Source: Kribbella qitaiheensis (GTDB lineage Bacteria; Actinomycetota; Actinomycetes; Propionibacteriales; Kribbellaceae). Taken from it: a DNA stretch of 64,000 nt. Of the stretch, positions 34,448-45,321 are shown one piece after another. A program made the position numbers and the translations under genes. Numbering within the stretch: position 1 is the first letter of the stretch; every line of letters begins with the position of its first letter. The stretch lies in assembly GCF_014217565.1 (NCBI RefSeq), contig NZ_CP043661.1, forward strand, positions 1,550,001-1,614,000, in the 5' to 3' direction. Below the pieces are notes generated by a model, which was not told the DNA's origin, did not search any database, and worked only from the letters and a program-made list of their open reading frames with translations.

Positions 34448-35681
34448 GTGCCCGGAGCCTCGGACGAGAACCGGTCCGATCCCATTCCGGCAGTCGCGAC
34501 GAGTACCGGACTCGCCCGCCGACGGCCTGGTTTCGTCTGGCTGCTCGCGGCCGTACTCGTCCCCGCGATACTCGCGGCCGTCCTGCTCGTGACGAGGACC
34601 GGCCCCACCGAGGACGACCTGCGCGACCGCTCGCTGGCCGCTCTGCAAGCCCAGGGAATCAACGGGGTTCAGGTCACCATGGACGGCCGGGACGCGACCG
34701 TCGTGGTACCGGCCGGTGCTGACGCGCAGCAGGCTCGTGACGTGGTCGCAAGGGTCGACGGCGTCCGCGCCGCCACCACGACCGGCGGCACCCTCGACAC
34801 TGCCAGCGGCACCGCGACGACCACCGAGACCCCGGCCGCGACGCCCGGCGATGCTCCCGGCACGACACCCAGCGAGACCACGGCCGACTCCAGCGCGACG
34901 GTGGCTCCGACGCCTCAGGTCACCGAGGGCAACATCGCGCCGTTCAGTCTGAACCGGACGGACACGTCGTTCACCGTCACTGTCGCGGTCCAGGACCAGG
35001 CGACCAAGGACACGATCGTCGCCGAGGTGAAGTCGCTGCTCAAGGATGGCAGCGATTTCGACGACAAGATCACCGTCGACCCAAGCTCGGGCCTCTCGAA
35101 CGCGACGGCAGTGACCGCCCTCCTCCGCGCTCTCTCCACTGCGACCGGCGACGCCTCGGTCAGCTACGACGGCTCGACCGTGAAGCTGACCGGCCGGGTC
35201 ACCGACCAGGCGACAAAGGCGACGGCCGCACGCGCCGCGGCGACGGCAGTGCCGGGTGCGGTCATCGCGAACCAGCTAACCGTCCCGCAGATCGCGAAGC
35301 CGCCGATCAGCGAGGCCCTGCCAGACCTTCGAGGCGCGGCTGGCCCAGCTCGCCACCCAGAACAAGATCGTCTTCCTGTCCGGGACCGCGATCGTGAACG
35401 ACGCGTCCCGTCCGTCCGTACTGCGGGCTGCCGCGTTGCTGAAGAGCTGTGACACCGCCAGGGTCGAGGTCGCCGGATACACCGACAATCTCGGCAGTAC
35501 GGCGACCAGCCTGCCGTTGTCGCAGCAGCGAGCCGACGCGGTGAAGGCGGCACTGGTCCGGCTCGGCGTACCGGCCGATCGCATCACCAGCCGCGGCTAC
35601 GGCGAATCCCACCCGATCGCCTCGAACAGCACCGGCGCCGGCCGCGTCGCCAACCGCCGCGTCGAACTCCGCGTCCCCTAG
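34448..35681 (+). pseudogene. arfA: ArfA/OmpATb-like BON-OmpA protein with a +1 frameshift
   Basis: GTG at 34448 follows a perfect GGAGGAACA. The first frame encodes a membrane anchor (FVWLLAAVLVPAILAAVLLV, ~28-47), BON-like segments (LAALQAQGINGVQVTMDGRD and later ones) and a Thr/Pro linker up to ISEA (~codon 289). The frame then changes: the other frame continues CQTFEARLAQLATQ and gives an OmpA-type peptidoglycan-binding domain (DTARVEVAGYTDNLGS, then NRRVELRVP) to the stop at 35681. Removing one C from the run at 35316-35318 restores a single ~410-residue protein. In Mycobacterium, ArfA works with ArfB and ArfC; their homologues follow at 37385. Either a real mutation or a sequence error. 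Confidence 0.8.
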
Positions 35682-35690
35682 CCGACAGGT

Positions 35691-37223
35691 TCAGCCCAGC
35701 CAGGTGAGCGTCGGCCAGATCTCACCCCAGCTGTGATTGAGACCGCGGCAGAGCCAGATCGGACGATCCTGTTCGGCGTTCTTGATGCCCGTGGTGTTGC
35801 CGGTATAGCCGACGATGCTCGTGGAGACGCAGTTCGCCTGCACCCAGTCGAGCGGCCGCCCGTCCCGCTGACTGCCCAGCACGATCACCACATCGGCACC
35901 TTCCGGCGGCCGTCCCCAACCGGCGTACGCGTTGTGACCGCTGTAAGCCTTCGGCAGTCCGTACTCCGGGCCGAAGCGGTCGAGCGCGCCGGCCTCGCCG
36001 TAGTTGCGCGTGACGATCACCGCCCGAGCACGGTCATCAGCCGACAACCCGTCGTACACAGCAGCCACCTGCGACGTGAGCTCCGGCCACCCGAGCTGCT
36101 CGCGGGTGCCACCGAAGTCGAGGTAGCGAACCAGCGGCACATCGGCCAGTGCGGTCGCCGGAACGATTGGCAGGCTTGCCAGACCAACGAGGACCGCTGA
36201 TCCGGAGAAAGCGCCGACCAGCACCCGACGGCGTACACCGGTAGTGAGCCACCGGTCGGTGGCGATAGCGCCTGCCGCCATCAGAGCCGGATAAGCCCCC
36301 GCAAGGTAGAAGCCGTTGCCGCCCACGACCAGCAGCTCGACGGCAAGCGCCAAGTAGGCGACACCGAACGCCTGGAAGGTGTTGTCGCGGCGGAGTAACC
36401 GCACCAGACCCGCGATCCAGATCGGCACCAGGAACGGGCTGATCAGGACCAGCTGGAACGGGATGATCCCGATGCGTCCGCCGGCTACCACCCGACCTTG
36501 GATCGCGTTGGCCATGTCCAGTTGCGGGAAGCCGTTCGTGGCCTGCCAGATCAGGTTCGGCGCGACGATGACCAGGGCGGCGAGTGCACCGGCGAGCAGC
36601 CACTTGCTGCGCAGGGCGGATCGCGGGCCGGCCACCAGCAGGCCGATCACGAACGCCAATGCAAGCAGCGCGAGCAGGGTCTTGTTGAGCAGGCCGATCC
36701 CCAGTACGACACCGATGAGCAGCAGGAGCCACGCAGTACGGGTCCGGATGTACATGGCCAGCAGCCAGCTCATCAGAGCTGCGAAGAAGAAGTCGGTGGT
36801 GTTGGTCATCAGCAGATGACCGGCCATCAATACGACGGCCGAGGTGGCCATGGTGAGGGCGGCGATCACCCGAGCGCGGCGCGAGGCACCCATCTCCGCG
36901 GCGATGAGGATGACGAAGACGACAGACGCCGCGGACACGATCGTGGCCGGCAGGCGGAACGCCCAGAGCGAGCCGGGTGAGATCGCGTCACCCAGTACGG
37001 CCAGTAGCGGCGTCAGCGGTGGTTGGTCGGGATAGCCCCAGGCGAGGTGCTTACCGCAGGCCAGGAAGTACAGCTCGTCGCGGTGGTAGCCGTACGCGTT
37101 GCTGGTCGCGGCCAGCACCACCAGTACGGCGATGACGACGGTCGCTTCCGGCCAATGCCGTCGCCACCAACTTCTGGTGGGAGCTCGGTTCTCCACCGGC
37201 CTGGTCGTCACCTGGGACGTCAT
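35691..37223 (-). CDS. GT39-family (PMT-2/ArnT-like) membrane glycosyltransferase
   Basis: 510 residues with about ten hydrophobic helices. The first extracytoplasmic loop has SNAYGYHRDELYFLACGKH with the Asp-Glu pair, followed by GYPDQPPLTP: the pattern of dolichyl/polyprenyl-phosphate sugar transferases of the PMT_2 family. A C-terminal ~150-residue domain with several Cys residues (WVQANCVSTS, IWLCRGLN) is probably outside. It transfers a sugar from a lipid carrier to protein, lipid or glycan at the membrane. It is read from the strand opposite its arf neighbours and ends 9 bp from the arfA stop. Confidence 0.85.
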   Translation of the reverse strand: MTSQVTTRPVENRAPTRSWWRRHWPEATVVIAVLVVLAATSNAYGYHRDELYFLACGKHLAWGYPDQPPLTPLLAVLGDAISPGSLWAFRLPATIVSAASVVFVILIAAEMGASRRARVIAALTMATSAVVLMAGHLLMTNTTDFFFAALMSWLLAMYIRTRTAWLLLLIGVVLGIGLLNKTLLALLALAFVIGLLVAGPRSALRSKWLLAGALAALVIVAPNLIWQATNGFPQLDMANAIQGRVVAGGRIGIIPFQLVLISPFLVPIWIAGLVRLLRRDNTFQAFGVAYLALAVELLVVGGNGFYLAGAYPALMAAGAIATDRWLTTGVRRRVLVGAFSGSAVLVGLASLPIVPATALADVPLVRYLDFGGTREQLGWPELTSQVAAVYDGLSADDRARAVIVTRNYGEAGALDRFGPEYGLPKAYSGHNAYAGWGRPPEGADVVIVLGSQRDGRPLDWVQANCVSTSIVGYTGNTTGIKNAEQDRPIWLCRGLNHSWGEIWPTLTWLG

Positions 37224-37384
37224 GCGGTCACCTGCTCTCGCCTGCTTGGGCGGTGTTGCCAGTTGGGCCGAGTCTGGTGGCAGGACCTATACGCCCGCTG
37301 TATCGGCCGGCGGGTTGAAGTGCGGGACCGAGACAGGACGGAGTAAGGTCCTCGCGCACGGTCCATAGATTCGTAGGGGAATCC

Positions 37385-37504
37385 ATGAGTTGGCTGATCG
37401 CGCAGGTCTGGATCTTGCTGCTGGTCGCGTTCGTACTCGGTAGCGCCGCCGCCTGGCTGGTCTTCCGGGTCGCACCGGCCCGGTTGAAGGGCGTCCGCCG
37501 ATGA
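37385..37504 (+). CDS. arfB: ArfB-like 39-residue membrane protein
   Basis: Only 39 residues: MSWLIAQVWILLLVAFVLGS starts a single hydrophobic helix, followed by the basic tail RVAPARLKGVRR. AGGGGA lies about 5 bases before the ATG. Its TGA overlaps the ATG of the next gene (ATGA, 4 bp), a strong sign that it is translated. Size, topology and position before an ArfC-like gene match the channel accessory protein ArfB; in Mycobacterium the arf genes promote ammonia release at acid pH. The N-termini of this protein and the next (MSWLI.. and MSWLF..) are similar. Confidence 0.8.
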   Translation: MSWLIAQVWILLLVAFVLGSAAAWLVFRVAPARLKGVRR

Positions 37505-38083
37505 GCTGGCTCTTCCGCAACAACTGGCCGTGGTCCCTGCTGGCCTTTCTGCTCGGCGCGATCATCACCTGGTTCCTGCTGGCCCGCCGACGGCAACCCC
37601 AGGTCGCACCAGCATCCGCCGGCCGGCCCGCCGAGCAGAAAACGGAAGTCCTGGTCGGCGCCGGCGCAAGAACAGCCAGTACGCCGGAAGCCGCACCCCG
37701 CCGCTCCCCCGAGCCCGTGGTGCGACCCGAGCCGACGCCGGCCCCCCGTAGTACAAGCAGAGCCTGTTGTGCCGCAGGCGCTGTTCTCGCAACGGATGGA
37801 TGCCGGCGAATCCCACGAGCCGACGTTGTTCGACGAACAGCTGGACGACGTGCCCCCCGGGCGGTACGGCGAAGGATCGGCCGAAGCGGTCCAGCATCAA
37901 GGCCCGCCGGACGGCTTCACCATCAAGGGCAACGCGCAGTCGATGCTCTTCCACACCCCCGAATCGCCGTACTACGGCCGGACCAGACCCGAGGTCTGGT
38001 TCCGCACCGAGGCCGACGCCGAACGCGCCGGTTTCACCAAATACGTCCGCCGGCCGCGCAGGTCACCGGGTGCCGGAAAGTAA
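37501..38083 (+). pseudogene. arfC: ArfC-like sunset-domain protein with a +1 frameshift
   Basis: The first frame gives a membrane helix (WPWSLLAFLLGAIITWFLLA) and a basic/proline linker (~residues 5-80). The sunset domain is in the next frame: DGFTIKGNAQSMLFHTPESP, then YYGRTRPEVWFRTEADAERA, ending near 38083. One extra C in the six-C run at 37742-37747 explains the break; removing it joins PTPAP to VVQAEPVVPQALF. The intact product would be ~194 residues. The start overlaps arfB by 4 bp. Homopolymer position makes sequence error or slippage likely; as written the domain is cut off. Confidence 0.78.
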
Positions 38084-38442
38084 CCTCCGCGGACCGCGGA
38101 AGCAACGCACGACACGTCACGAATCGGCCCGTAGATAGGGCGATCAGGCCCCCATTTGCATGTACTGGCAAACGCCCGGCACACTGAGCGCAACGCCGGC
38201 CAGGGCGACTGGGGCGGTGGGGTGGGGCTCGAATTGGGCACCGCCATCCCACGGCGTCATCACAGCACCCGGGCGCGACCGGATCAGCACCGTTCCTTTT
38301 GAGAAACCGTCTGACGGGTAAGGGAAACAGATGCAGCCCGGAGAAAGCGTGTCCACCCGCGCGTCGCCGGATCGAACTGGGCGACCGCAAACCTTTGTAG
38401 AGCTAGGTTTGGACCGAGGGATGACACCCATTGGAGGTGAGC
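38084..38442. other. 359-bp gene-free leader upstream of treS
   Basis: No gene or known riboswitch was recognised. It contains CCGCGGACCGCGG near 38091 and, 32 bp before the treS start, the inverted repeat CAAACCT-N10-AGGTTTG. The length suggests an untranslated leader or a regulatory region for the treS-mak-glgB unit. Confidence 0.5.
38388..38411 (+). promoter_or_regulatory. Inverted repeat upstream of treS
   Basis: CAAACCT (38388-38394) and AGGTTTG (38405-38411) form a perfect 7-bp inverted repeat with a 10-bp spacer. It could be a dimeric regulator site or a small leader hairpin. Confidence 0.45.
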
Positions 38443-40148
<1,706 letters not shown>

Positions 40149-40152
<4 letters not shown>

Positions 40153-41561
40153 ATTTCCATCTGGACCAGGTCCAGTCCTTCTGTGCCAACCAGCGATGGT
40201 TCTCAGAGAAGGGACACGACGTCCATGTCGATGCGATGGCCACCTCGGCCTGGTTGTCGGACGAGGGCGTCTGGCCTGCGGTCCGGATCGGATTCGTCTA
40301 CTGCGCCGGGCCTCCCGGCGCGGAGAACGCGATCCGGGTCTACCAGCTGCCGCTCAGTTACCGCCGCACGCCGCCCGAGAACCTGGGCCACGCGCTGGTC
40401 GGTGACTGGGAGGAGCCGGACCTGGGTGACACCAAGGTCTGGGTGTACGACGCGCTGCACGACAAGGAAGCGACGCCGTACTGGCTGGACGCGCTCACCC
40501 ACGGCCGCACGCTGACCGGGCTGGAGTTCCACCCGGTGCACGCGCCGGAGCGCACGATCGTCGTACCGGAGAACGCGCAGTCGCTCGTCCTCACGGTCGA
40601 ACAGAGCAACACGTCGCTGGTCTTCGGCGACACCGCCCTGCTGAAGGTGTTCCGCCGGCTCGAGCCCGGGAGCAATCCCGGCGTCGAGATCGAGTCGGCG
40701 CTCACCGAGGCGGGTTCCGAGTTGGTGCCCGAGGTGCTCGGTACGGCGCGTGGCTCCTGGCCGCGCGCCGGCGGCGGCACCGATTCGGGCGACCTGGGCA
40801 TGATGACGGCGTTCCAGAAGAACGCGACCGACGGCTGGTCGTACGCGACCACCTCGGTCCGGGACCTGTACGCCGAGGCGGATCTGCACGCCGAGGAGGT
40901 CGGTGGCGATTTCGCGGGTGAGTCGCACCGACTCGGCGCGGCCACCGCACAGGTGCATGCCGAGCTGGCCAAGGCCCTCGGCACCGACATCTGGGAACCG
41001 ACGCAGATGGTCGAGCATGCGGCCGCGATGAAGCGCCGCCTCGACAAGGCGGTCGCGGCGATCCCCGAGCTCGGCGAGTTCGCCGTGGGGCTGACCCGCG
41101 CGTTCGACGCGCTCGCCGCGTACGACGTACCGGTGACTGTGCAGCGGATCCATGGTGACTTCCACCTGGGTCAGGTGCTGCGCACGATCACCGGCTGGAA
41201 GCTGATCGACTTCGAGGGCGAGCCGGCCAAGTCGCTGATCGAGCGGCGCGCGCTGGACACCCCGATCAAGGACATCGCCGGGATGCTGCGGTCGTTCGAC
41301 TACGCGGCACGATCGCTGCTGGCCGACCACCGGGGCGACCAGCAGATCGCCTACCGGGCAGCGGAATGGGCGAACAGGAACAGGAACGCCTTCTGCGACG
41401 GGTATGCAGAGGTGGCCGGGACGGATCCACGGGACCAAGGCGTGCTGTTGAGCGCGTTCCTGGCCGACAAGGTGATCTACGAGACGCTCTACGAGGCCCG
41501 CAACCGGCCGACCTGGTTGCCGATCCCGCTGGCCGCCGCCGCACAACTGAGTTCCAGCTAA
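40149..41561 (+). CDS. mak: Maltokinase
   Basis: 470 residues, a usual length for free-standing maltokinase (Pep2/Mak). The N-terminal cap domain (~1-120) starts DQVQSFCANQRWFSEKGHDV. The kinase part has an ATP-binding TALLKVFRRLEPGSNPGVEI, catalytic loop VQRIHGDFHLGQVLRTI and metal-binding WKLIDFEGEPAKS. C-terminal DIAGMLRSFDYAARSLL is conserved in the family. It phosphorylates maltose from TreS to maltose-1-phosphate, the GlgE donor. GTG start, 4-bp overlap with treS. Confidence 0.94.
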
Positions 41562-41718
41562 TACCCGGCAATCCGAACCAATAATCTCATCTGGCGCGGC
41601 CGGCGTGGAGCAGTCTCACAACGCCTGACCTGCGGTGAATCCGACGCGGCTGTGTAGTTGTGGGGGGTTCGGGTACGGGGTGCAGAAGATGTGCTGATGA
41701 TCGGGCAGGATGGGGTGT

Positions 41719-44013
41719 ATGGATTCGAGTGAGCAGGACACCGAAGTGGGCGAGGTGGCCGGGGCGCCGATGTCTGAGGCGATGAGTGAACCCGAGCACG
41801 CCGCCGCGGCTGTGGATGCTCCGGCCAAGCCCGTCGGGCTGGTGGCCGTGCCGGTCGAACGTCAGGTGCTGGAACAACTGGTGAGCGGGACGTATCACGA
41901 CCCGCACCAGGTGCTCGGTCCGCATCTCGGCGACGGCGCCGTGACGTTGCGGGCATTGCGGCCGTTCGCGCAGTCGGTGACCGCGGTGTTCGACGACGAG
42001 CGGATCGAGTTGGTGCACGAGTTCGAAGGCGTCTGGGTCGGCGTGCTCGAGGTCGACAAGGTGCCGGACTACCGGCTCGAGGTCACTTACACCGACGGCC
42101 CCGCGGCCGAGGTCGACGACCCGTACCGGTACCTGCCGTCACTCGGCGAGATGGACCTGCACCTGATCGGCGAAGGCCGGCACGAGCAGCTGTGGACGGT
42201 GCTCGGCGCGCACGTCCGCCGGTACGACGGACCGACCGGCTCGGTGACCGGGACGTCGTTCGCCGTCTGGGCACCGAACGCGCAGGGCATCCGGCTGACC
42301 GCCGACTTCAACTTCTGGGACGGCCGCGCGCATCCGATGCGCACGATGGGTTCGTCCGGTGTCTGGGAACTCTTCATCCCCGGCGTCGGTCCCGGCACGA
42401 GGTACAAGTTCGACATCTGTGGTCGCGACGGAGTATGGCGGCAGAAGGCCGACCCGATGGCGAACCTGGCCGAGACGCCGCCCGCGAACGCCTCCGTCGT
42501 GCACGAGTCGACGTACGAGTGGCAGGACGCCGCCTGGATCGATCGCCGCGCCGCCTCCCAGGCGTACGCCGAGCCGATGAGCGTCTACGAGGTCCACCTC
42601 GGCTCCTGGCGCAAGGGCAAGTCGTACCGCGAACTCGCCGACGAACTCGTTGCCTACGTCACCGAAATGGGCTTCACCCACGTCGAGCTGATGCCGGTGA
42701 TGGAGCACCCGTTCGGTGGGTCGTGGGGCTATCAGGTCACCTCGTACTTCGCGCCGACGTCGCGCTTCGGCGATCCGGACGACTTCCGCTTCCTGGTCGA
42801 CGCGTTGCACCAGGCCGGTATCGGCGTGATGGTCGACTGGGTGCCGGCGCACTTCCCCAAGGATGCTTGGGCTCTGGCCCGCTTCGACGGCACGCCGCTG
42901 TACGAGCACCCGGATCCGCGCCGCGGCGAGCAGCCCGACTGGGGCACGCTGGTGTTCGACTTCGGCCGGCCGCAGGTGCGGAACTTCCTGGTCGCGAACG
43001 CGGTCTACTGGGCCGAGGAGTTCCACATCGACGGCCTCCGGGTCGACGCGGTCGCCTCGATGCTCTACCTGGACTACTCCCGCGAAGAGGGTCAGTGGGT
43101 GCCGAACCAGTACGGCGGCCGCGAGAACCTCGAGGCGGTGTCGTTCCTGCAGGAGATGAACGCGACGCTCTACAAGCGCGTTCCCGGCGTGATCACCGTC
43201 GCCGAGGAGTCCACCTCGTGGCCGGGCGTCACCCGCGCGACGCATCTGGGCGGACTCGGCTTCGGCTTCAAGTGGAACATGGGCTGGATGAACGACGCGC
43301 TCAGCTACCTGGAGCACGCGCCGGTGCACCGCCAGTACCACCACCACGAGCTGACGTTCTCGATGATGTACGCGTACTCCGAGAACTTCGTGCTGCCGAT
43401 CTCTCACGACGAGGTCGTGCACGGCAAGGGCTCCCTGCTGCGCAAGATGCCGGGCGATCGGTGGCAGCAGCTCGCCAACGTGCGGGCGTTCCTGGCGATG
43501 CAGTGGGCGCATCCCGGCAAGCAGTTGCTGTTCATGGGCTGCGAGTTCGGGCAGGAGTCCGAGTGGTCCGAGAAGGGCGAACTCGACTGGTGGCTGCTCG
43601 ACCACTCCGACCACCGGGGTCTGCAGCAGTTGGTCAAGGACCTGAACGGCAACTACCGCGACACGAAGGCGCTCTGGGCCACCGATCACGCGTCGGAGCG
43701 GTTCTCCTGGATCGACGCGAACGACGCAAGCAACAACGTCTTCTCCTTCGTCCGGTACGGCGACGAGGGGCAACCCACGCTCGCTTGCGTCGCCAACTTC
43801 TCGTCGGTCCCGCACCACGGCTACCGGCTCGGCCTCCCGTACGCCGGTCACTGGGACGAGCTGGTCAACACCGACGCGGGCGACTACGGCGGCTCGGGCG
43901 TCGGCAACTTCGGCGGCGTCGACGCGAACGGCGAAGGCTGGCACGGAATGGCGAGCAGCGCCGAGATCTCCGTCCCGCCGCTCGGCACGATCTGGTTCCG
44001 CCACAACGCGTAG
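41719..44013 (+). CDS. glgB: 1,4-alpha-glucan branching enzyme
   Basis: 764 residues, the long GlgB form with two N-terminal CBM48-like domains ([20 protein letters not shown] and [20 protein letters not shown]). The barrel has [13 protein letters not shown], nucleophile D443 in [10 protein letters not shown], acid/base E496 in TVAEES and D564 in [13 protein letters not shown]. It cuts alpha-1,4 chains and rejoins them as alpha-1,6 branches, completing the GlgE route. The ATG at 41719 has GGGCAGG nine bases upstream; an ATG nine bases earlier is possible. It lies 157 bp after mak, so may have its own promoter. A strong terminator follows. Confidence 0.95.
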   Translation: MDSSEQDTEVGEVAGAPMSEAMSEPEHAAAAVDAPAKPVGLVAVPVERQVLEQLVSGTYHDPHQVLGPHLGDGAVTLRALRPFAQSVTAVFDDERIELVHEFEGVWVGVLEVDKVPDYRLEVTYTDGPAAEVDDPYRYLPSLGEMDLHLIGEGRHEQLWTVLGAHVRRYDGPTGSVTGTSFAVWAPNAQGIRLTADFNFWDGRAHPMRTMGSSGVWELFIPGVGPGTRYKFDICGRDGVWRQKADPMANLAETPPANASVVHESTYEWQDAAWIDRRAASQAYAEPMSVYEVHLGSWRKGKSYRELADELVAYVTEMGFTHVELMPVMEHPFGGSWGYQVTSYFAPTSRFGDPDDFRFLVDALHQAGIGVMVDWVPAHFPKDAWALARFDGTPLYEHPDPRRGEQPDWGTLVFDFGRPQVRNFLVANAVYWAEEFHIDGLRVDAVASMLYLDYSREEGQWVPNQYGGRENLEAVSFLQEMNATLYKRVPGVITVAEESTSWPGVTRATHLGGLGFGFKWNMGWMNDALSYLEHAPVHRQYHHHELTFSMMYAYSENFVLPISHDEVVHGKGSLLRKMPGDRWQQLANVRAFLAMQWAHPGKQLLFMGCEFGQESEWSEKGELDWWLLDHSDHRGLQQLVKDLNGNYRDTKALWATDHASERFSWIDANDASNNVFSFVRYGDEGQPTLACVANFSSVPHHGYRLGLPYAGHWDELVNTDAGDYGGSGVGNFGGVDANGEGWHGMASSAEISVPPLGTIWFRHNA

Positions 44014-44020
44014 TACAACG

Positions 44021-44055
44021 GCTGGGCGGTGTTGCCTCAGGCAACACCGCCCAGC
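44021..44055 (+). terminator. Terminator hairpin after glgB
   Basis: Perfect 16-bp stem (44021-44036 and 44040-44055) with a 3-base loop, followed by TGTCTTTC, 7 bp after the glgB stop. Confidence 0.9.
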
Positions 44056-44066
44056 TGTCTTTCAGG

Positions 44067-44213
44067 TCAGTTGACCGTCAGGCTGAAGGTCGGCGTGTAG
44101 GTCGGGTCAACCGGCAGGTTGGTCGCGGTGGTGACACCAGCGACCCACCAGCGGAACTGCGTATGGAAGTGTCGCCCCGAGGAGGTAAAGGTTGCGGGCG
44201 CGGGGCGACGTTG
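44067..44213 (-). pseudogene. Possible 3' remnant of a secreted-protein gene
   Basis: A 48-codon open stretch on the minus strand without a usable start ends with QFRWWVAGVTTATNLPVDPT and YTPTFSLTVN before a stop. The composition resembles the C-terminal beta domain of a secreted protein and not an antisense shadow, since no gene lies on the other strand here. No family is recognised and the rest is absent, so it may be a decayed fragment or chance. Confidence 0.3.
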
Positions 44214-44277
44214 TCACCTTCGCGCAAAGGTCCACCAGGCGGTTGGACGCTAGGGGGCAGCGGGTAGCGTTCATCGG

Positions 44278-45306
44278 GTGACTGGTGTGCCGCCGCAGCC
44301 GACGTTGAGTGATGGTGAGTTGACGCTGCGCCCGTGGCGGGGCGACGACATCGAGGTCGCGCATGGGCTGACCGACGAAGAGATCGTCCGCTGGTTCGAC
44401 CTCGACGGGGTCACGCCGCAGGACGGGCTAGCTGCGGCCGTCGAGCGCTGGCATCAGTTGTATGCCGAGGATCGGTCGCTCGTGGCCTTCGTCGTGGAAT
44501 TGGCCGGAGTCTCCGGGCCGGTCGGGACAGTCGCGGCGCGCCGTACCGCGGACGGCGTCGGCACCATCACCTGGTCGACCTTCAAGCCGTACCGGGGACG
44601 CCGCATCGCGCGTCGTGCCGTGCAGCTCATCGTCGTCTATGCCTTCAGTGAGCTCGGGCTGGAACGTCTGCAGGTCGAGGTGGATCCGGAGAACCGGGCG
44701 TCGGCGCGGGTCGCGATCCGCTCCGGGTTCCGGCGCGAGGGGCTGCTCCGGGGCGGCGCCACGCTGCAAGGTGAACGCCGGGATCTGGCGATCTACGGTC
44801 TGCGCCGGGACGATCCGCGCGCGGACACAGTGACCGGGTGGACCGCGTTGATGGACTCGGTGCTGCCGAAGAAGCGGGTGATCGCGCACGTGGTGATCCG
44901 CGATACCGGCGGCCGGGTGCTGTTGTGCAAGGTCAGCTACAAGAGCGATCTCGAACTGCCCGGTGGCGTGGTCGAGCCGGACGAGGACCCCGCGACCGGC
45001 GCGCTCCGGGAGATGGAAGAGGAACTCGGCGTCTCGCTCCCGCTGTCCGGCGTGATCGCGATCGACTGGCTGCCCCGCTGGGAGGGCTGGGGCGACGCGA
45101 TCGAGATCTTGTACGACGGCGGCGTGCACGACCCGTCACTCATCGACACCCTGCACCCTGACGGCTTCGAGATCCTCGGCCTCGGCTGGTACGCCGCCGA
45201 CGAACTCGCCGGCCTCGTCAGTCCCCTCAATCAACGCCGTCTCCCTGCCGTCCTCAGCTCCCCCACCACCCTCCACCACCTCCGCGACGGCAACCCCATC
45301 CCCTGA
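44278..45306 (+). CDS. GNAT acetyltransferase fused to a Nudix hydrolase
   Basis: 342 residues. Residues ~13-175 are a RimJ/RimL-type GNAT domain: LTLRPWRGDDIEVAHGLTDE, acetyl-CoA-binding YRGRRIARRAVQLIV, and VDPENRASARVAIRSGFRRE. Residues ~195-330 are a Nudix domain: RVIAHVVIRDTGGRVLLCK, then the Nudix box at 229-252 with the conserved G, E and REMEEELG. It probably acetylates a small molecule or protein N-terminus and cleaves a nucleoside-diphosphate-linked compound. The GTG has no ribosome-binding site but has TAGCGT 7 bases before it, suggesting a leaderless mRNA. Confidence 0.88.
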   Translation: MTGVPPQPTLSDGELTLRPWRGDDIEVAHGLTDEEIVRWFDLDGVTPQDGLAAAVERWHQLYAEDRSLVAFVVELAGVSGPVGTVAARRTADGVGTITWSTFKPYRGRRIARRAVQLIVVYAFSELGLERLQVEVDPENRASARVAIRSGFRREGLLRGGATLQGERRDLAIYGLRRDDPRADTVTGWTALMDSVLPKKRVIAHVVIRDTGGRVLLCKVSYKSDLELPGGVVEPDEDPATGALREMEEELGVSLPLSGVIAIDWLPRWEGWGDAIEILYDGGVHDPSLIDTLHPDGFEILGLGWYAADELAGLVSPLNQRRLPAVLSSPTTLHHLRDGNPIP

Positions 45307-45321
45307 CCACACCGGCCCCCG

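Noticed and set aside
38084..38442. Riboswitch in the treS leader
   Set aside because: No conserved riboswitch core (for example ydaO, cobalamin or SAM) could be recognised; only a short inverted repeat was found.
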